Source: DASVFB01 sp963815965
GTDB lineage: Bacteria > Actinomycetota > Thermoleophilia > Gaiellales > Gaiellaceae
NCBI GenBank assembly: GCA_963815965.1
Contig: CAWFIT010000004.1
Coordinates: 372,001-436,000 of the forward strand
DNA: 64,000 nt
Direction: 5' to 3'
Both the position numbers and the translations under genes were made by a program. The notes beneath the pieces are model-generated. The model worked only from the letters and a program-made list of their open reading frames with translations, was not told the origin of the DNA and searched no databases. Below, piece by piece: positions 27,530-35,734 of the stretch. Positions within the stretch are counted from its first letter, which is position 1; every line of letters begins with the position of its first letter.

Positions 27530-28846
27530 GTGCGCCGGTACTTCGTCACGACGTTCGGCTGCCAGATGAACGCTCACGACAGCGAGCGGATCAAGGGCAT
27601 GCTCGAGGACATCGGCCTCGGCGAGGCGCCGTCGCGCGAAGAGGCGGACGTGATCGTGTTCAACACCTGCACGATCCGCGAGAAGCCGGACACGAAGTTC
27701 GCGGCCTACATCGGCGACGCGATCGCGCAGAAGCGCCGAAGCCCGGACACCGTAATCGCCGTCGGCGGCTGCTACGCCGAAGCGCAGCGGGAGCGGCTCT
27801 TCTCCCTCTATCCGGAGGTCGACGTCGCGTTCGGGCCTGGGTCGATCCCGCATCTAGGCGAGTGGCTCGGCGCCGGTGGGTTCGGCGTCGAGCGGAGCGC
27901 GTTCGGGATCACGGAGGAGCGGCGGTTCGCGTCGACACTGCCGATGCACCGCGAGCGCCGGTTCCAGGCCTGGGTGCAGATCTCGATGGGGTGCAATTCG
28001 AAGTGCGCGTACTGCATCGTCCCCGCGGTGCGCGGCCGCGAGGTCTCGCGCCGCCCGGGCGAGATCCTCGCCGAAGTGGCAGGGCTCGCAGGCGAAGGCG
28101 TCAAGGAGATCACGCTGCTCGGCCAGAACGTCAACTCGTGGGGCCGGGACCTCGGCAGCGAGTTCGGCGAGCTGCTGCGAGCCTGCGACGGCGTCGACGG
28201 GATCGAGCGCATTCGCTTCACGTCGCCGCATCCCAAGGACTTCCGGCTCCCCGTCATCGAGGCGATGGCCGAGTGCGCGGCCGTCTGCGAGCACACGCAC
28301 CTACCGTTGCAGTCCGGCTCGACGCGCGTCCTCAAGGCGATGCGGCGCACGTACTCGCGCGAGCGTTACCTCAAGCTTGTGGACGACCTCCGCGCGGCGC
28401 TCCCGGACCTCGCGCTGACGACCGACATCATCGTCGGCTTCCCTGGTGAGACCGAGGACGACTTCCGGGAGACGATCGAAGTCGTCGAGGAGGTCGGCTA
28501 CGACGGCGCCTTCACGTTCGTCTATTCGCCACGGCAGGGAACCGAAGCTGCGATGTCCCGGGACCAGGTAGCGGAGGCGACGAAGCACGACCGGATCGAG
28601 CGCCTCGTCGAGGTCGTGCAGCGCGTTGCGCACGAGCGCAACCGTGAGCGCATCGGTCGCGTCGAGGAGGTGCTCGTCGAGGGCTCGTCGCGAACGGATC
28701 GGTCGCTGCTCCGCGGGCGCACGCGTCGCAACACGACGGTCAACTTCGCGGGCTCGGCACAACCGGGCGAACTCGTAGAGGTGCTGATCGAATCCGCGAC
28801 GTCGCAAACACTGCACGGCAAGCAGCCGGCTGCTGTTGCTGCGTAG
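27530..28846 (+). CDS. miaB: tRNA-2-methylthio-N6-dimethylallyladenosine synthase
   Basis: 438 residues. The N-terminal UPF0004 domain carries three cysteines for the auxiliary cluster (FGCQMN, NTCTIRE, GGCYAE). The radical-SAM domain follows with CNSKCAYC near residue 155, then a TRAM domain from about 370. It adds the methylthio group to i6A37 of tRNAs. It works after MiaA, encoded 740 bases downstream in the same direction. GTG 27530 with TACGAT 7 bases upstream suggests a leaderless or nearly leaderless message. Confidence 0.95.
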   Translation: MRRYFVTTFGCQMNAHDSERIKGMLEDIGLGEAPSREEADVIVFNTCTIREKPDTKFAAYIGDAIAQKRRSPDTVIAVGGCYAEAQRERLFSLYPEVDVAFGPGSIPHLGEWLGAGGFGVERSAFGITEERRFASTLPMHRERRFQAWVQISMGCNSKCAYCIVPAVRGREVSRRPGEILAEVAGLAGEGVKEITLLGQNVNSWGRDLGSEFGELLRACDGVDGIERIRFTSPHPKDFRLPVIEAMAECAAVCEHTHLPLQSGSTRVLKAMRRTYSRERYLKLVDDLRAALPDLALTTDIIVGFPGETEDDFRETIEVVEEVGYDGAFTFVYSPRQGTEAAMSRDQVAEATKHDRIERLVEVVQRVAHERNRERIGRVEEVLVEGSSRTDRSLLRGRTRRNTTVNFAGSAQPGELVEVLIESATSQTLHGKQPAAVAA

Positions 28847-29582
28847 CCGCGACCTCAGCTGGGACGGCTGTCTCAACGTCCGCGACCTCGGCGGCCACCG
28901 CACCGAGAACAGCGGGGAGACGCGGTACGGCGCGATCGTGCGAGCTGACAGCATCCGCCAGCTGACGGACGCCGGGTGGAAGGCCGCCGTCGACTATGGC
29001 GTGACGACGATCGTCGACCTGCGCATGGACCAGGAGCTGGAGGCCGACCCGCCCGTGGAGCTCCCTGTCGACCTCGTACACGTCTCGTTCTTCGACGAAG
29101 ACGAGGAGGCGTTCGCGGAAGTCGAGGCCGTTGCAGCGGCGGCTCCCGACTACGCGACCGCGACGCGCGAGGTCTACCTCGTCTTCCTCGAGCACTTTCG
29201 ACGGAATGTCGCGGCGGCGATCGCCGCGGTGGCGCGAGCACCTGAGGGAGTCGTCGTCGTGCACTGCATGGGAGGGAAGGACCGCACCGGGCTCCTGACA
29301 GCTTTTCTGCTTCGCATCGCCGGAGTCGACGACGAGCAGATCGCGGCGGACTATGCCCTCAGCGAGGAACGACTTCAGCCGCGGCACGAGGCATGGCTCG
29401 CCGAAGCCGGCACGGAGGCCGAACGCGAACGGATCCGCCGCGTCGCAGCTACGCCTGCCGAGTCGATGCTCGGCGTGCTGGAAGAGCTCGAGCGGCGCTA
29501 CGGAAGTGTCGAGGGCTACCTTCGCAGCGGCGGGCTGACCGACGAAGACCTGCGGCTCGTACGCGAGCGGCTGCGTGGCTGA
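28836..29582 (+). CDS. Tyrosine/serine protein phosphatase (Y_phosphatase3 family)
   Basis: 248 residues. It opens with the NVRDLGGHRT strand typical of this family and has the P-loop HCMGGKDRTGL (about residues 144-154), fitting HCxxGKDRT. Related proteins dephosphorylate phosphotyrosine or phosphoinositides. TTG 28836 overlaps the miaB end by 11 bases; the stop is directly followed by the miaA GTG. Partner unknown; a Ser/Thr kinase is encoded at 47 kb but no link is shown. Confidence 0.87.
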   Translation: MLRSRDLSWDGCLNVRDLGGHRTENSGETRYGAIVRADSIRQLTDAGWKAAVDYGVTTIVDLRMDQELEADPPVELPVDLVHVSFFDEDEEAFAEVEAVAAAAPDYATATREVYLVFLEHFRRNVAAAIAAVARAPEGVVVVHCMGGKDRTGLLTAFLLRIAGVDDEQIAADYALSEERLQPRHEAWLAEAGTEAERERIRRVAATPAESMLGVLEELERRYGSVEGYLRSGGLTDEDLRLVRERLRG

Positions 29583-30464
29583 GTGGTTCTGGCGATCTAT
29601 GGACCCACTGCGAGCGGCAAGACCGCCGTGGCCGAAGCGATCGCCGTGCAGATTCCCGCAGAGCTGATCTCCGCGGACGCGGCTGCGCTGTTCCGCGGGC
29701 TCGAGGTGCTCACGGCGGCGCCCGAACATCCAACGCGACTCGTCAGCGTGTTCGACTTGGACCACGAAGTGTCGGTGGGCGAGTTCCAGCGCCTCGCGCA
29801 CGAAGCGATCGACCACGCGCTCGCGAACGAGCGGACGCCCGTGGTCGTCGGAGGAACGGGCCTTTATCTCAAAGCCGCGTTGTCGGACCTCGAGCTGCCG
29901 CCGCCGCCGCAGGAAGGCGCCCGCGAGAAGTGGGAGTCGTTCTACGACGCGCACGGCGGCATCCACGCGCACGGCCGGTTGCAAGCGCTCGACCCCGAGG
30001 CGGCCGCGCGGGTCCATCCGAACGACCGGCGCCGCGTCGTCCGCGCGCTCGAACTTGCGGAGGCAGGCTCGTCGCTCGCAGGCGACGCTCTCTGGAGCGG
30101 CGATACGCGGCGACCGACTCTCGTGTTTGGCCTCGAAGTGCCCGACGACGTGCTCGACGAGCGCATGCGTGCGCGCGCGGACGCGATGCTCGAGCGCGGT
30201 GTCGTCGAGGAGGCGCGCGCGGCGCTCGCGCGTCCGCTGTCCCGCTCCGCGAGGAAGGTCATGGGTCTCGTCGACTTCGCCGAGTTGCCTCCCGATGAGG
30301 CGCGCGACGCCTTGCTCGCGAACAATCGCCGCCTGGCGCGCTACCAGCGCAAGTGGATGCGGCGGATCGCGGGACTGATTACTCTCGACGGCAACCGCCC
30401 GCCGAGCGTCATCGCCACAGAGATCATCGCGACCGCACGCGCAGGTGGGATGGTTGGGTCGTGA
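29583..30464 (+). CDS. miaA: tRNA dimethylallyltransferase
   Basis: 293 residues. P-loop YGPTASGKTA at residues 6-15, the VGGTGLYLKA segment near 93, and the C-terminal NNRRLARYQRKWMRRI region that contacts tRNA. It prenylates A37 of tRNAs reading UNN codons, the substrate for MiaB. GTG 29583 follows the phosphatase TGA without a gap. The usual Asp-Ser-x-Gln substrate motif is less regular here (ISADAAALFRGLE), worth noting as an odd variant. Confidence 0.9.
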   Translation: MVLAIYGPTASGKTAVAEAIAVQIPAELISADAAALFRGLEVLTAAPEHPTRLVSVFDLDHEVSVGEFQRLAHEAIDHALANERTPVVVGGTGLYLKAALSDLELPPPPQEGAREKWESFYDAHGGIHAHGRLQALDPEAAARVHPNDRRRVVRALELAEAGSSLAGDALWSGDTRRPTLVFGLEVPDDVLDERMRARADAMLERGVVEEARAALARPLSRSARKVMGLVDFAELPPDEARDALLANNRRLARYQRKWMRRIAGLITLDGNRPPSVIATEIIATARAGGMVGS

Positions 30465-30931
30465 TCAAGCAGGCGACGGCCGAGGACTGGCAATTGTTGC
30501 GCGACATTCGATTGCGCGCGCTCGCCGATTCGCCCGAGGCCTTTCTCGAGACCGTCGAACACGCTTCGACGTTTCCAGAGAGCCAGTGGCGAAATCGCGC
30601 GTCGCCGAGCGATACCCAGGCTTCCTTCTTGCGCGACGACGGAACGGGAATGGTGAGCTGCTTCGTCGCCGGCGATCCGTCCACCGTGTTTCTCGTGGCG
30701 ATGTGGGTCGCGGGGGCTGAGCGAGGGACGGGGCTCGCGCGGGATCTCGTCGAACAGGTTGTCACGTGGGCACGCGACCATGGCGCCGCCCGCGTTTGCC
30801 TCTCCGTTGAGGCCGAGAACGATCGTGCTGCCCGGCTGTACGAGAAGTGCGGCTTCGTGGAAACCAACGATCCGCCGCCTTTCCCGTACGAGCCGCGGCC
30901 CGACAACCGCTTCTACGTTCTCGAGCTCTGA
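30461..30931 (+). CDS. GNAT-family N-acetyltransferase
   Basis: 156 residues. The GNAT core strand FLVAMWVAGAERGTGLARDLVEQV contains the acetyl-CoA pyrophosphate loop (AERGTG, a Q/RxxGxG/A variant). The C-terminal AARLYEKCGFVET strand-helix follows. Starts like IKQATAEDWQLLRDIRLRAL are typical of the family. GTG 30461 overlaps the miaA stop as GTGA. Substrate unknown. Confidence 0.88.
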   Translation: MIKQATAEDWQLLRDIRLRALADSPEAFLETVEHASTFPESQWRNRASPSDTQASFLRDDGTGMVSCFVAGDPSTVFLVAMWVAGAERGTGLARDLVEQVVTWARDHGAARVCLSVEAENDRAARLYEKCGFVETNDPPPFPYEPRPDNRFYVLEL

Positions 30932-30933
30932 CG

Positions 30934-31605
30934 ATGGAGCGCTGGCACGCACTCGGCAACGTCTACCTCGTGTCAGATGAACCGCTCGACGCCGAGCGCG
31001 TACGCGCTGAGGTCGGTGACGCCGACGGGATCGTGGAGGTGAATGAGCGGGGCGACGACTGGGCGGACGTCGTGATCTGGAACCCCGACGGCTCGACCGC
31101 GGAGATGTCCGGCAATGCGACGCGGATCGTCGCGGCCTGGCTCGGAACCGAGGCGACTCGCGTACGGGTCGGTGCGCGCGAGGTCGTCGCGCGGCGGATG
31201 CCAGACGGCCAGATCGAGCAGGAGTTGAACGACGTCCGCGTCGTGCGACACGAGAAGGTCGCGGGCCTCGCCATCATCGCCGTCGACGTGGGCAACGCGC
31301 ATGCCGTGGTGATCGGCGATCCGGACGACCTCCCACGGATCGGACCGCTGCTCGAGACACACCCTCGGTTCCCGAACCGGACGAACGTGCAGGTCGTGCG
31401 CGTCGACGCGCCCGGCCGTGTGACTGCGCGCGTGTGGGAACGCGGCGTGGGGGAGACGAGCGCGTCGGGCACGAGCGCGGTCGCCGTCGCGCTGGCGACG
31501 CACGGCGACGGCGAAGTCGTCGTCTCCTTCCCGGGCGGCGACCTGAGCGTGCGGCTCGAACGCGGCCGCGCGTGGCTGACCGGCCCCGCCGAGCGCGTGA
31601 GCTAG
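30934..31605 (+). CDS. dapF: Diaminopimelate epimerase-like protein with both catalytic Cys replaced by Ser
   Basis: 223 residues, shorter than the usual 270-290, with the two-lobed DapF fold: WHALGNVYLV at the N-terminus, WNPDGSTAEMSGNATRI in lobe 1, VGNAHAV, PRFPNRTNVQ and WERGVGETSASGTSAVAVA in lobe 2. The positions of the two catalytic cysteines (AEM-C-GN and A-C-GT) are Ser59 and Ser178. All surrounding motifs are kept, so it is not a decaying gene. It faces dapD-dapC-dapE, whose product LL-DAP needs an epimerase. ATG 30934. The stop shares CTAG with dapD. Confidence 0.85.
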   Translation: MERWHALGNVYLVSDEPLDAERVRAEVGDADGIVEVNERGDDWADVVIWNPDGSTAEMSGNATRIVAAWLGTEATRVRVGAREVVARRMPDGQIEQELNDVRVVRHEKVAGLAIIAVDVGNAHAVVIGDPDDLPRIGPLLETHPRFPNRTNVQVVRVDAPGRVTARVWERGVGETSASGTSAVAVALATHGDGEVVVSFPGGDLSVRLERGRAWLTGPAERVS

Positions 31606-32345
31606 GAACCGATCCCGTACTCGCGCAGCGCGTCGTTCAGGCTGGTGCGCAGGTCGGTCGACTCCTTGCGCTGCCCGATGATCAGCGCGCACGCGAGCTG
31701 GTAGGTGCCGGCGGGGAACTCCTTCGGCCGCGTACCCGGGACGACGACCGAGCGCGGCGGCACGTAGCCCCGGTGCTCGACCGGCTCGGGCCCGGTCACG
31801 TCGATGATCGGCACGGTCGCGCTGAGCACGACCTGCGGCGCGATCACCGCCTGTTCGCCGACGACCACGCCTTCGACGACGACTGCGCGCGAGCCGACGA
31901 ACGCGCCGTCCTCGACGATCACAGGCCGCGCGCCGACCGGCTCGAGCACGCCGCCGATCCCGACGCCGCCGGCGAGATGGACGTCCGCGCCGATCTGGGC
32001 GCACGAGCCGACCGTCGCCCACGTGTCGACCATCGTCCGCGGCCCGACCCAGGCGCCGATGTTCACATAGCTCGGCATGAGGATCACGTCGCGGGACAGG
32101 AAAGCGCCGAAACGCGCTGTCGCGGGCGGCACGACGCGTACGCCGAGCTGCTCGTAGCCGTGCTTGAGCGGAATCTTGTCCCTGTACTCGAACAGGCCGA
32201 GCTCCTGCGGCTCGACCTTACGCAGCTTGAAGTACTCGAGGATCGCCGCCTTCGCGTCCTCGTTCACGACCCACTCGCCGTCAAGCTTCTCTGCGACGCG
32301 GACCTCCCCGCGGTCGAGCGCCGCGATCGTCTCCTCGACCGTCAT
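31602..32345 (-). CDS. dapD: Tetrahydrodipicolinate N-succinyltransferase
   Basis: 247 residues with an N-terminal helical part (VAEKLDGEWVVNEDAK) and a left-handed beta-helix of hexapeptide repeats (VNIGAWVGPRTMVDTWATVGSCAQIGADVHLAGGVGIGG). It transfers succinyl from succinyl-CoA to THDP in DAP synthesis and belongs to the short E. coli-like type, not the long mycobacterial type. ATG 32345 has GGAGG 8 bases upstream and overlaps the dapC stop by one base. Upstream GTG/ATG starts would extend into dapC. Confidence 0.93.
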   Translation of the reverse strand: MTVEETIAALDRGEVRVAEKLDGEWVVNEDAKAAILEYFKLRKVEPQELGLFEYRDKIPLKHGYEQLGVRVVPPATARFGAFLSRDVILMPSYVNIGAWVGPRTMVDTWATVGSCAQIGADVHLAGGVGIGGVLEPVGARPVIVEDGAFVGSRAVVVEGVVVGEQAVIAPQVVLSATVPIIDVTGPEPVEHRGYVPPRSVVVPGTRPKEFPAGTYQLACALIIGQRKESTDLRTSLNDALREYGIGS

Positions 32346-33472
32346 CACAAAACCTCCGAGAGGATCGCCGCCGCCCGCTCGCATTCCTCGAGCGACGGGA
32401 CGAGTGCGAGGCGCGCGTACCCCTCGCCCGACGGCCCGAAGTACGATCCGGGCGCAACGACGACTCCGTGCTCGAGCAGTCGCGCCGCGAAGTCCTCCGA
32501 GGCTTCGCCCGGCGGCACGCGGAGCCAGAGATAGAAGGTCGCCACGCTCGAGCCGGGCGAAAGCTCCAGCAGCGGCGCGATGAGCGTTCGCTTGCGCGCA
32601 TACCGCTCGCGTGTCTCCACGACGTGTGCTTCGTCGTTCCAGGCAGCGACCGAAGCCCGCTGCACGAACTCCTGGGGCGCCGTTCCCGTGTTCGGCCGAA
32701 ACGAGCGCAGCGCCTCGACGAGCGCCGCTTCGCCGCAGACGAACCCGGATCGGTAACCGGTCATCGACGACCGCTTCGACAGCGTCTGGAACACGACCAC
32801 TCGCTGCCTATCGGCGAGTTGCACCGCGGACGTGGGCGGCTCGTCGAACCACAGCTCCGTGTAGGCCTCGTCGGAAGCGAGGTAGAAGCCGTGCGTGCGC
32901 GCGCGCTCAGCCAGTTCCTCGAGGAACGACAGCGGCGCAACCGCACCCGTCGGGTTGTGCGGGTAGTTCAGCCAGAAGATCGCGCAGCGTTCCCACACCT
33001 CGTCGTCGATCGCATCGAGGTCCGGGAGCCATGCGTTCTCCTCGAGCAGCGGAACGAAGAGCGGCTCGGCGCGCGCGAAGAGGGCACCGCGTTCGTACAC
33101 GGGGTACGCCGGTTCGGGGATCACAACGACGTCCTTTGCCGCGCTGCACGCGACGAGCGGGAAGAGGAAGATCGCCTCCTTCGAGCCGTAGGTCGGAATC
33201 AGCTCGCGCTCGGGGTCGACATCGGCGCCGAAGCGCCGCGCGAGCCAGACGGCGATCGCTTCGCGCAACTCGGGAAGACCGCCGGCGCGCGGGTAACCGC
33301 CCGTCAGCGGCAGCGCCTGAGCCAGCGCATCCTGGATGAACTCCGGCGTCGGCTCGATCGGATCGCCCATCCCGAAGTCGATCAGGTCGATACCGCGCGA
33401 ACGCGCAGCAGCCTTCGCGTCGTCGAGCCGGACGAACGGGTACGTCTGCAGAGCCTCGAGCACGGGGTTCAC
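32345..33472 (-). CDS. dapC: Succinyldiaminopimelate aminotransferase (class I/II)
   Basis: 375 residues, fold-type I PLP enzyme. Landmarks are GYPRAGGLPELREAIAVWL, NYPHNPTGAV, DEAYTELWF and the PLP-lysine motif LSKRSSMTGYRSGF near residue 238. It converts N-succinyl-2-amino-6-ketopimelate to succinyl-DAP with glutamate; position between dapE and dapD supports the specific role. GTG 33472 overlaps the dapE stop as GTGA. Confidence 0.92.
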   Translation of the reverse strand: MNPVLEALQTYPFVRLDDAKAAARSRGIDLIDFGMGDPIEPTPEFIQDALAQALPLTGGYPRAGGLPELREAIAVWLARRFGADVDPERELIPTYGSKEAIFLFPLVACSAAKDVVVIPEPAYPVYERGALFARAEPLFVPLLEENAWLPDLDAIDDEVWERCAIFWLNYPHNPTGAVAPLSFLEELAERARTHGFYLASDEAYTELWFDEPPTSAVQLADRQRVVVFQTLSKRSSMTGYRSGFVCGEAALVEALRSFRPNTGTAPQEFVQRASVAAWNDEAHVVETRERYARKRTLIAPLLELSPGSSVATFYLWLRVPPGEASEDFAARLLEHGVVVAPGSYFGPSGEGYARLALVPSLEECERAAAILSEVL

Positions 33473-34474
33473 AGCGACTCCCCGAAGCGGCTGAAGGCCT
33501 CGTACGTCTGCCGCAGCGCCGCCGTCTCGACCCGTTCGTCCTGAGCGTGCGCATAGCGTGTCGCGCCCGGGCCGAGGTTCACGGCATCGAGGCCCTGCGC
33601 CGAGAACTCGGCGACCGGAGTCCAGGCCTGCTTCGGCTCGAGCGCGAAGCCGCCGGACTCGCGCAGCGCCTGCACGAGCGGCGAGCCCGCAGCTACGCGC
33701 GCCGGCGGCGAGTTCCCGAGCAGCTGCAGTTCGCCGGCGCCGTCAACGAGCTCGCGCAGGCGCGCCTCGGCCTCCGGCGGAGTGCGGTCCGGCGCGTAGC
33801 GGAAGTTGAGCGTCGCAGTCGCGGTTGCAGGAATCACGTTCGTCGCGATGCCGCCGTGGATCTCGGTGACGCTCAGGACCTCGCGAAACACGAGCCCTTC
33901 GATCTCGACGTCGTGCGGCTCCAGGCGAGCGAGCGGACCGAGCGCCTCGACCGCGCGCATGATCGCGTTGTCGCCGAGCCACGGGCGCGCGGAGTGCGCG
34001 CTCTTCCCGTGGAAGACGAGCTCCGCGTTCAGGTTGCCCAGACAGCCCGACCTGAATCGTGTTGTCGGTCGGCTCGAGCATGACGACGAGCTTCGCGTCC
34101 AGTCCGTGTCGTTCGAAGAATCCGGGCAGCGCGCTCTCGCCAGCAGGCAGCTCCTCGCGGCCGAAGAAGAGGTAGCCGAAGGGCGCGCCGGCGCGCGCGA
34201 GCTCGATCATCACCGCGAGCCCGCCCTTCATGTCGCTCGCGCCGAGGCCGACCACCCAGCCGTCGTCGATCCGGCCGGGAAGGTTGTCCTGCGCGGGCAC
34301 GGTGTCGTAGTGACCGGCGAGCACGATCTCCCCCGGGTAGAACAGGACCGTGTCGTGGTCATACGCCGGCGCAGCGGGCATCAGCCCGCGGACGTGCTCG
34401 ATGATCGCGTCCTCGCCGCGACTCGGCGAGGCGATGTTGACCAGCTCGAGAGTTCGGAACGCGAGGGGATCCAC
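33469..34474 (-). CDS. dapE: Succinyl-diaminopimelate desuccinylase, frameshifted
   Basis: An M20 zinc peptidase. The N-half has the metal motifs GHYDTVP, GASDMKGG and FGREELPAGES, the C-half the dimerisation lid (GGIATNVIPATATATLNFRYAPD) and the last metal His in ATRYAHAQDE. The frame changes at a CCC run (34046-34048 on the plus strand). Removing one base restores VG-CLGNLNAELVFHGKSAHSARPW, the expected lid sequence. Since this step is normally essential and unique, the shift looks like a sequence error. GTG 34474 is the probable start; upstream codons are not family-like. Confidence 0.88.
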
Positions 34475-34771
34475 GGCATAATCATGCCCGCCCTTCGGCT
34501 TGCGGCATTGGCTCAACCATCTAAGCCGTCCTTGCCGTACCTGCCCCTAAATGCGCTGCCGGTGTGGTCCCGGACTGCGACGCAAACGCGGAGCGGTCGC
34601 CAGCCGAAAGCGGACAAGCCCGATCAGGAACGGGGGAACGCTATCGTCCCGAACGCGCGCCGGTCCTCTCTCGTGGTCTCGACAACCATGTGGGTGCCGA
34701 CGCTCGCTAGAGTCCGCTCTCTCGCGGCTCCAAATGTCCGCAGCGGCTTCTTACGGGATACGATCGATCGC
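34475..34771. other. 297-base intergenic region, no gene seen
   Basis: Lies between the divergent dapE and DUF1707 genes. It must hold both promoters. A CATAAT box at 34477-34482 (plus strand) lies in a 16-base word, TCCACGGCATAATCAT, that also occurs before hflX. No tRNA or hairpin of note was found. Confidence 0.5.
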
Positions 34772-35164
34772 GTGGGAGCGCCCGATTTGCTCGTCTCGGA
34801 CGCCGAGCGGCGTCGCGTCGCGGACGACCTCCGCGACCATTACGAGGCGGGTCGGCTGACGCTAGAGGAGTTCGAGGAACGCATCGACGAGACCAATTCG
34901 GCGCGGACGCGGACGCAGCTCGAGCACGTCCTGCGGCAGCTCCCTTCGGCGCGCCTCCCGACCGTGCGCCCCCGAGACAAACGCTGGCGCTCGCTGGCAC
35001 TGCAGTACGCGCTCATCAACTTGATCGCCATCCTCATCTGGCTCTTTGGAGGCGCGAACGGCGACTTCTGGCCGAAATGGGTCTTCCTAGTAACGCTGAT
35101 CACGTTCACGCGCCGGGCGCTCGGACATCGACATCGCTACCGATCGCTGCCGCCGCCCCAGTAG
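34772..35164 (+). CDS. DUF1707 (SHOCT-like) membrane protein
   Basis: 130 residues. An N-terminal DUF1707 domain (LLVSDAERRRVADDLRDHYEAGRLTLEEFEERIDE) is followed by a basic linker and two membrane helices (ALQYALINLIAILIWLFGG and WVFLVTLITF). DUF1707 is common in actinobacteria, with a suspected role in membrane-bound signalling; function unproven. GTG 34772 begins just before the domain. Confidence 0.85.
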   Translation: MGAPDLLVSDAERRRVADDLRDHYEAGRLTLEEFEERIDETNSARTRTQLEHVLRQLPSARLPTVRPRDKRWRSLALQYALINLIAILIWLFGGANGDFWPKWVFLVTLITFTRRALGHRHRYRSLPPPQ

Positions 35165-35266
35165 TGGCGCAGCTTCGTCTCGGTCGCGCTGCGTGACGCG
35201 CCGCTCGTGCGGTGAACGCGCAACGAGGACGGCAGCGAGCCAACCTCTGGTGCAACTCAACCGCGC

Positions 35267-35644
35267 CTAACAGGGGCCGATCGTCGGCGGGCCGCCGGGG
35301 CCGGTCTCGTGCTGAACGAGGCTTCTACCACTTGTCTGCACGCAATACGAGGTGGCGTCGGCGCGGACGAGGAGCATTCCCGGCGCAAGAGGAGTGCCCG
35401 CGTATGACCCGGTTGCTGTCCGCTGGGCGTCGAGTGACGCCGCGGCGCCGGTAAAAGCGGCTTGTGTCGTCGTCGCGAGCATCGACGAGATGCTGTCGTC
35501 GACGGTCTTCGAAGTCGAGTCCATACCGGGCACAAGCGTGCGCCAGCCCCCTACTGCAAAGGCGGCGATTGAAAGGCCGATCGCGAACCAAGCCCGACCC
35601 GACACGCGAAAAATATCGGCAGGTCGCCGATGAATCTGGAGCAC
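35267..35644 (-). CDS. Small prepilin-like membrane-anchored protein
   Basis: 125 residues: one N-terminal membrane helix (AWFAIGLSIAAFAVGGW) and an extracytoplasmic part with ASLDAQRTATGSYAGTP and an end carrying two Cys (SYCVQTSG and the last residue). That end (Y-C-V...GPGG..GPC) recalls small actinobacterial pilin-like proteins, where the two Cys would form a disulfide. It lacks a clear type III leader. GTG 35644 is the longest start; a shorter GTG lies near the helix. Divergent from hflX. Confidence 0.55.
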   Translation of the reverse strand: MLQIHRRPADIFRVSGRAWFAIGLSIAAFAVGGWRTLVPGMDSTSKTVDDSISSMLATTTQAAFTGAAASLDAQRTATGSYAGTPLAPGMLLVRADATSYCVQTSGRSLVQHETGPGGPPTIGPC

Positions 35645-35722
35645 GTCTCGTCACGCCTCGCTTACGGGGCGCCCGAAGGCGGGCGCGAGCCCGCATCGTT
35701 ATGCGGGCGAGAGCTTCCACGG

Positions 35723-35728
35723 CATAAT
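35723..35728 (+). promoter_or_regulatory. -10 element of a leaderless hflX promoter
   Basis: CATAAT stands 6 bases before the hflX GTG, with no ribosome-binding site between, the spacing expected of a leaderless message. The -35 region is weak. The same 6-base spacing is seen before the gene at 44323. Confidence 0.4.
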
Positions 35729-35734
35729 CATTGC

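Noticed and set aside
30934..31605. Treating dapF as a pseudogene because the catalytic Cys are missing
   Set aside because: The frame is intact, codon use is normal and all flanking motifs are conserved, so the substitutions look selected rather than decayed.
34470..34485. 16-base word TCCACGGCATAATCAT repeated before hflX (35716-35731)
   Set aside because: One repeat of this length in 64 kb is not clearly beyond chance and the two contexts differ in orientation relative to their genes; kept only as a promoter hint.
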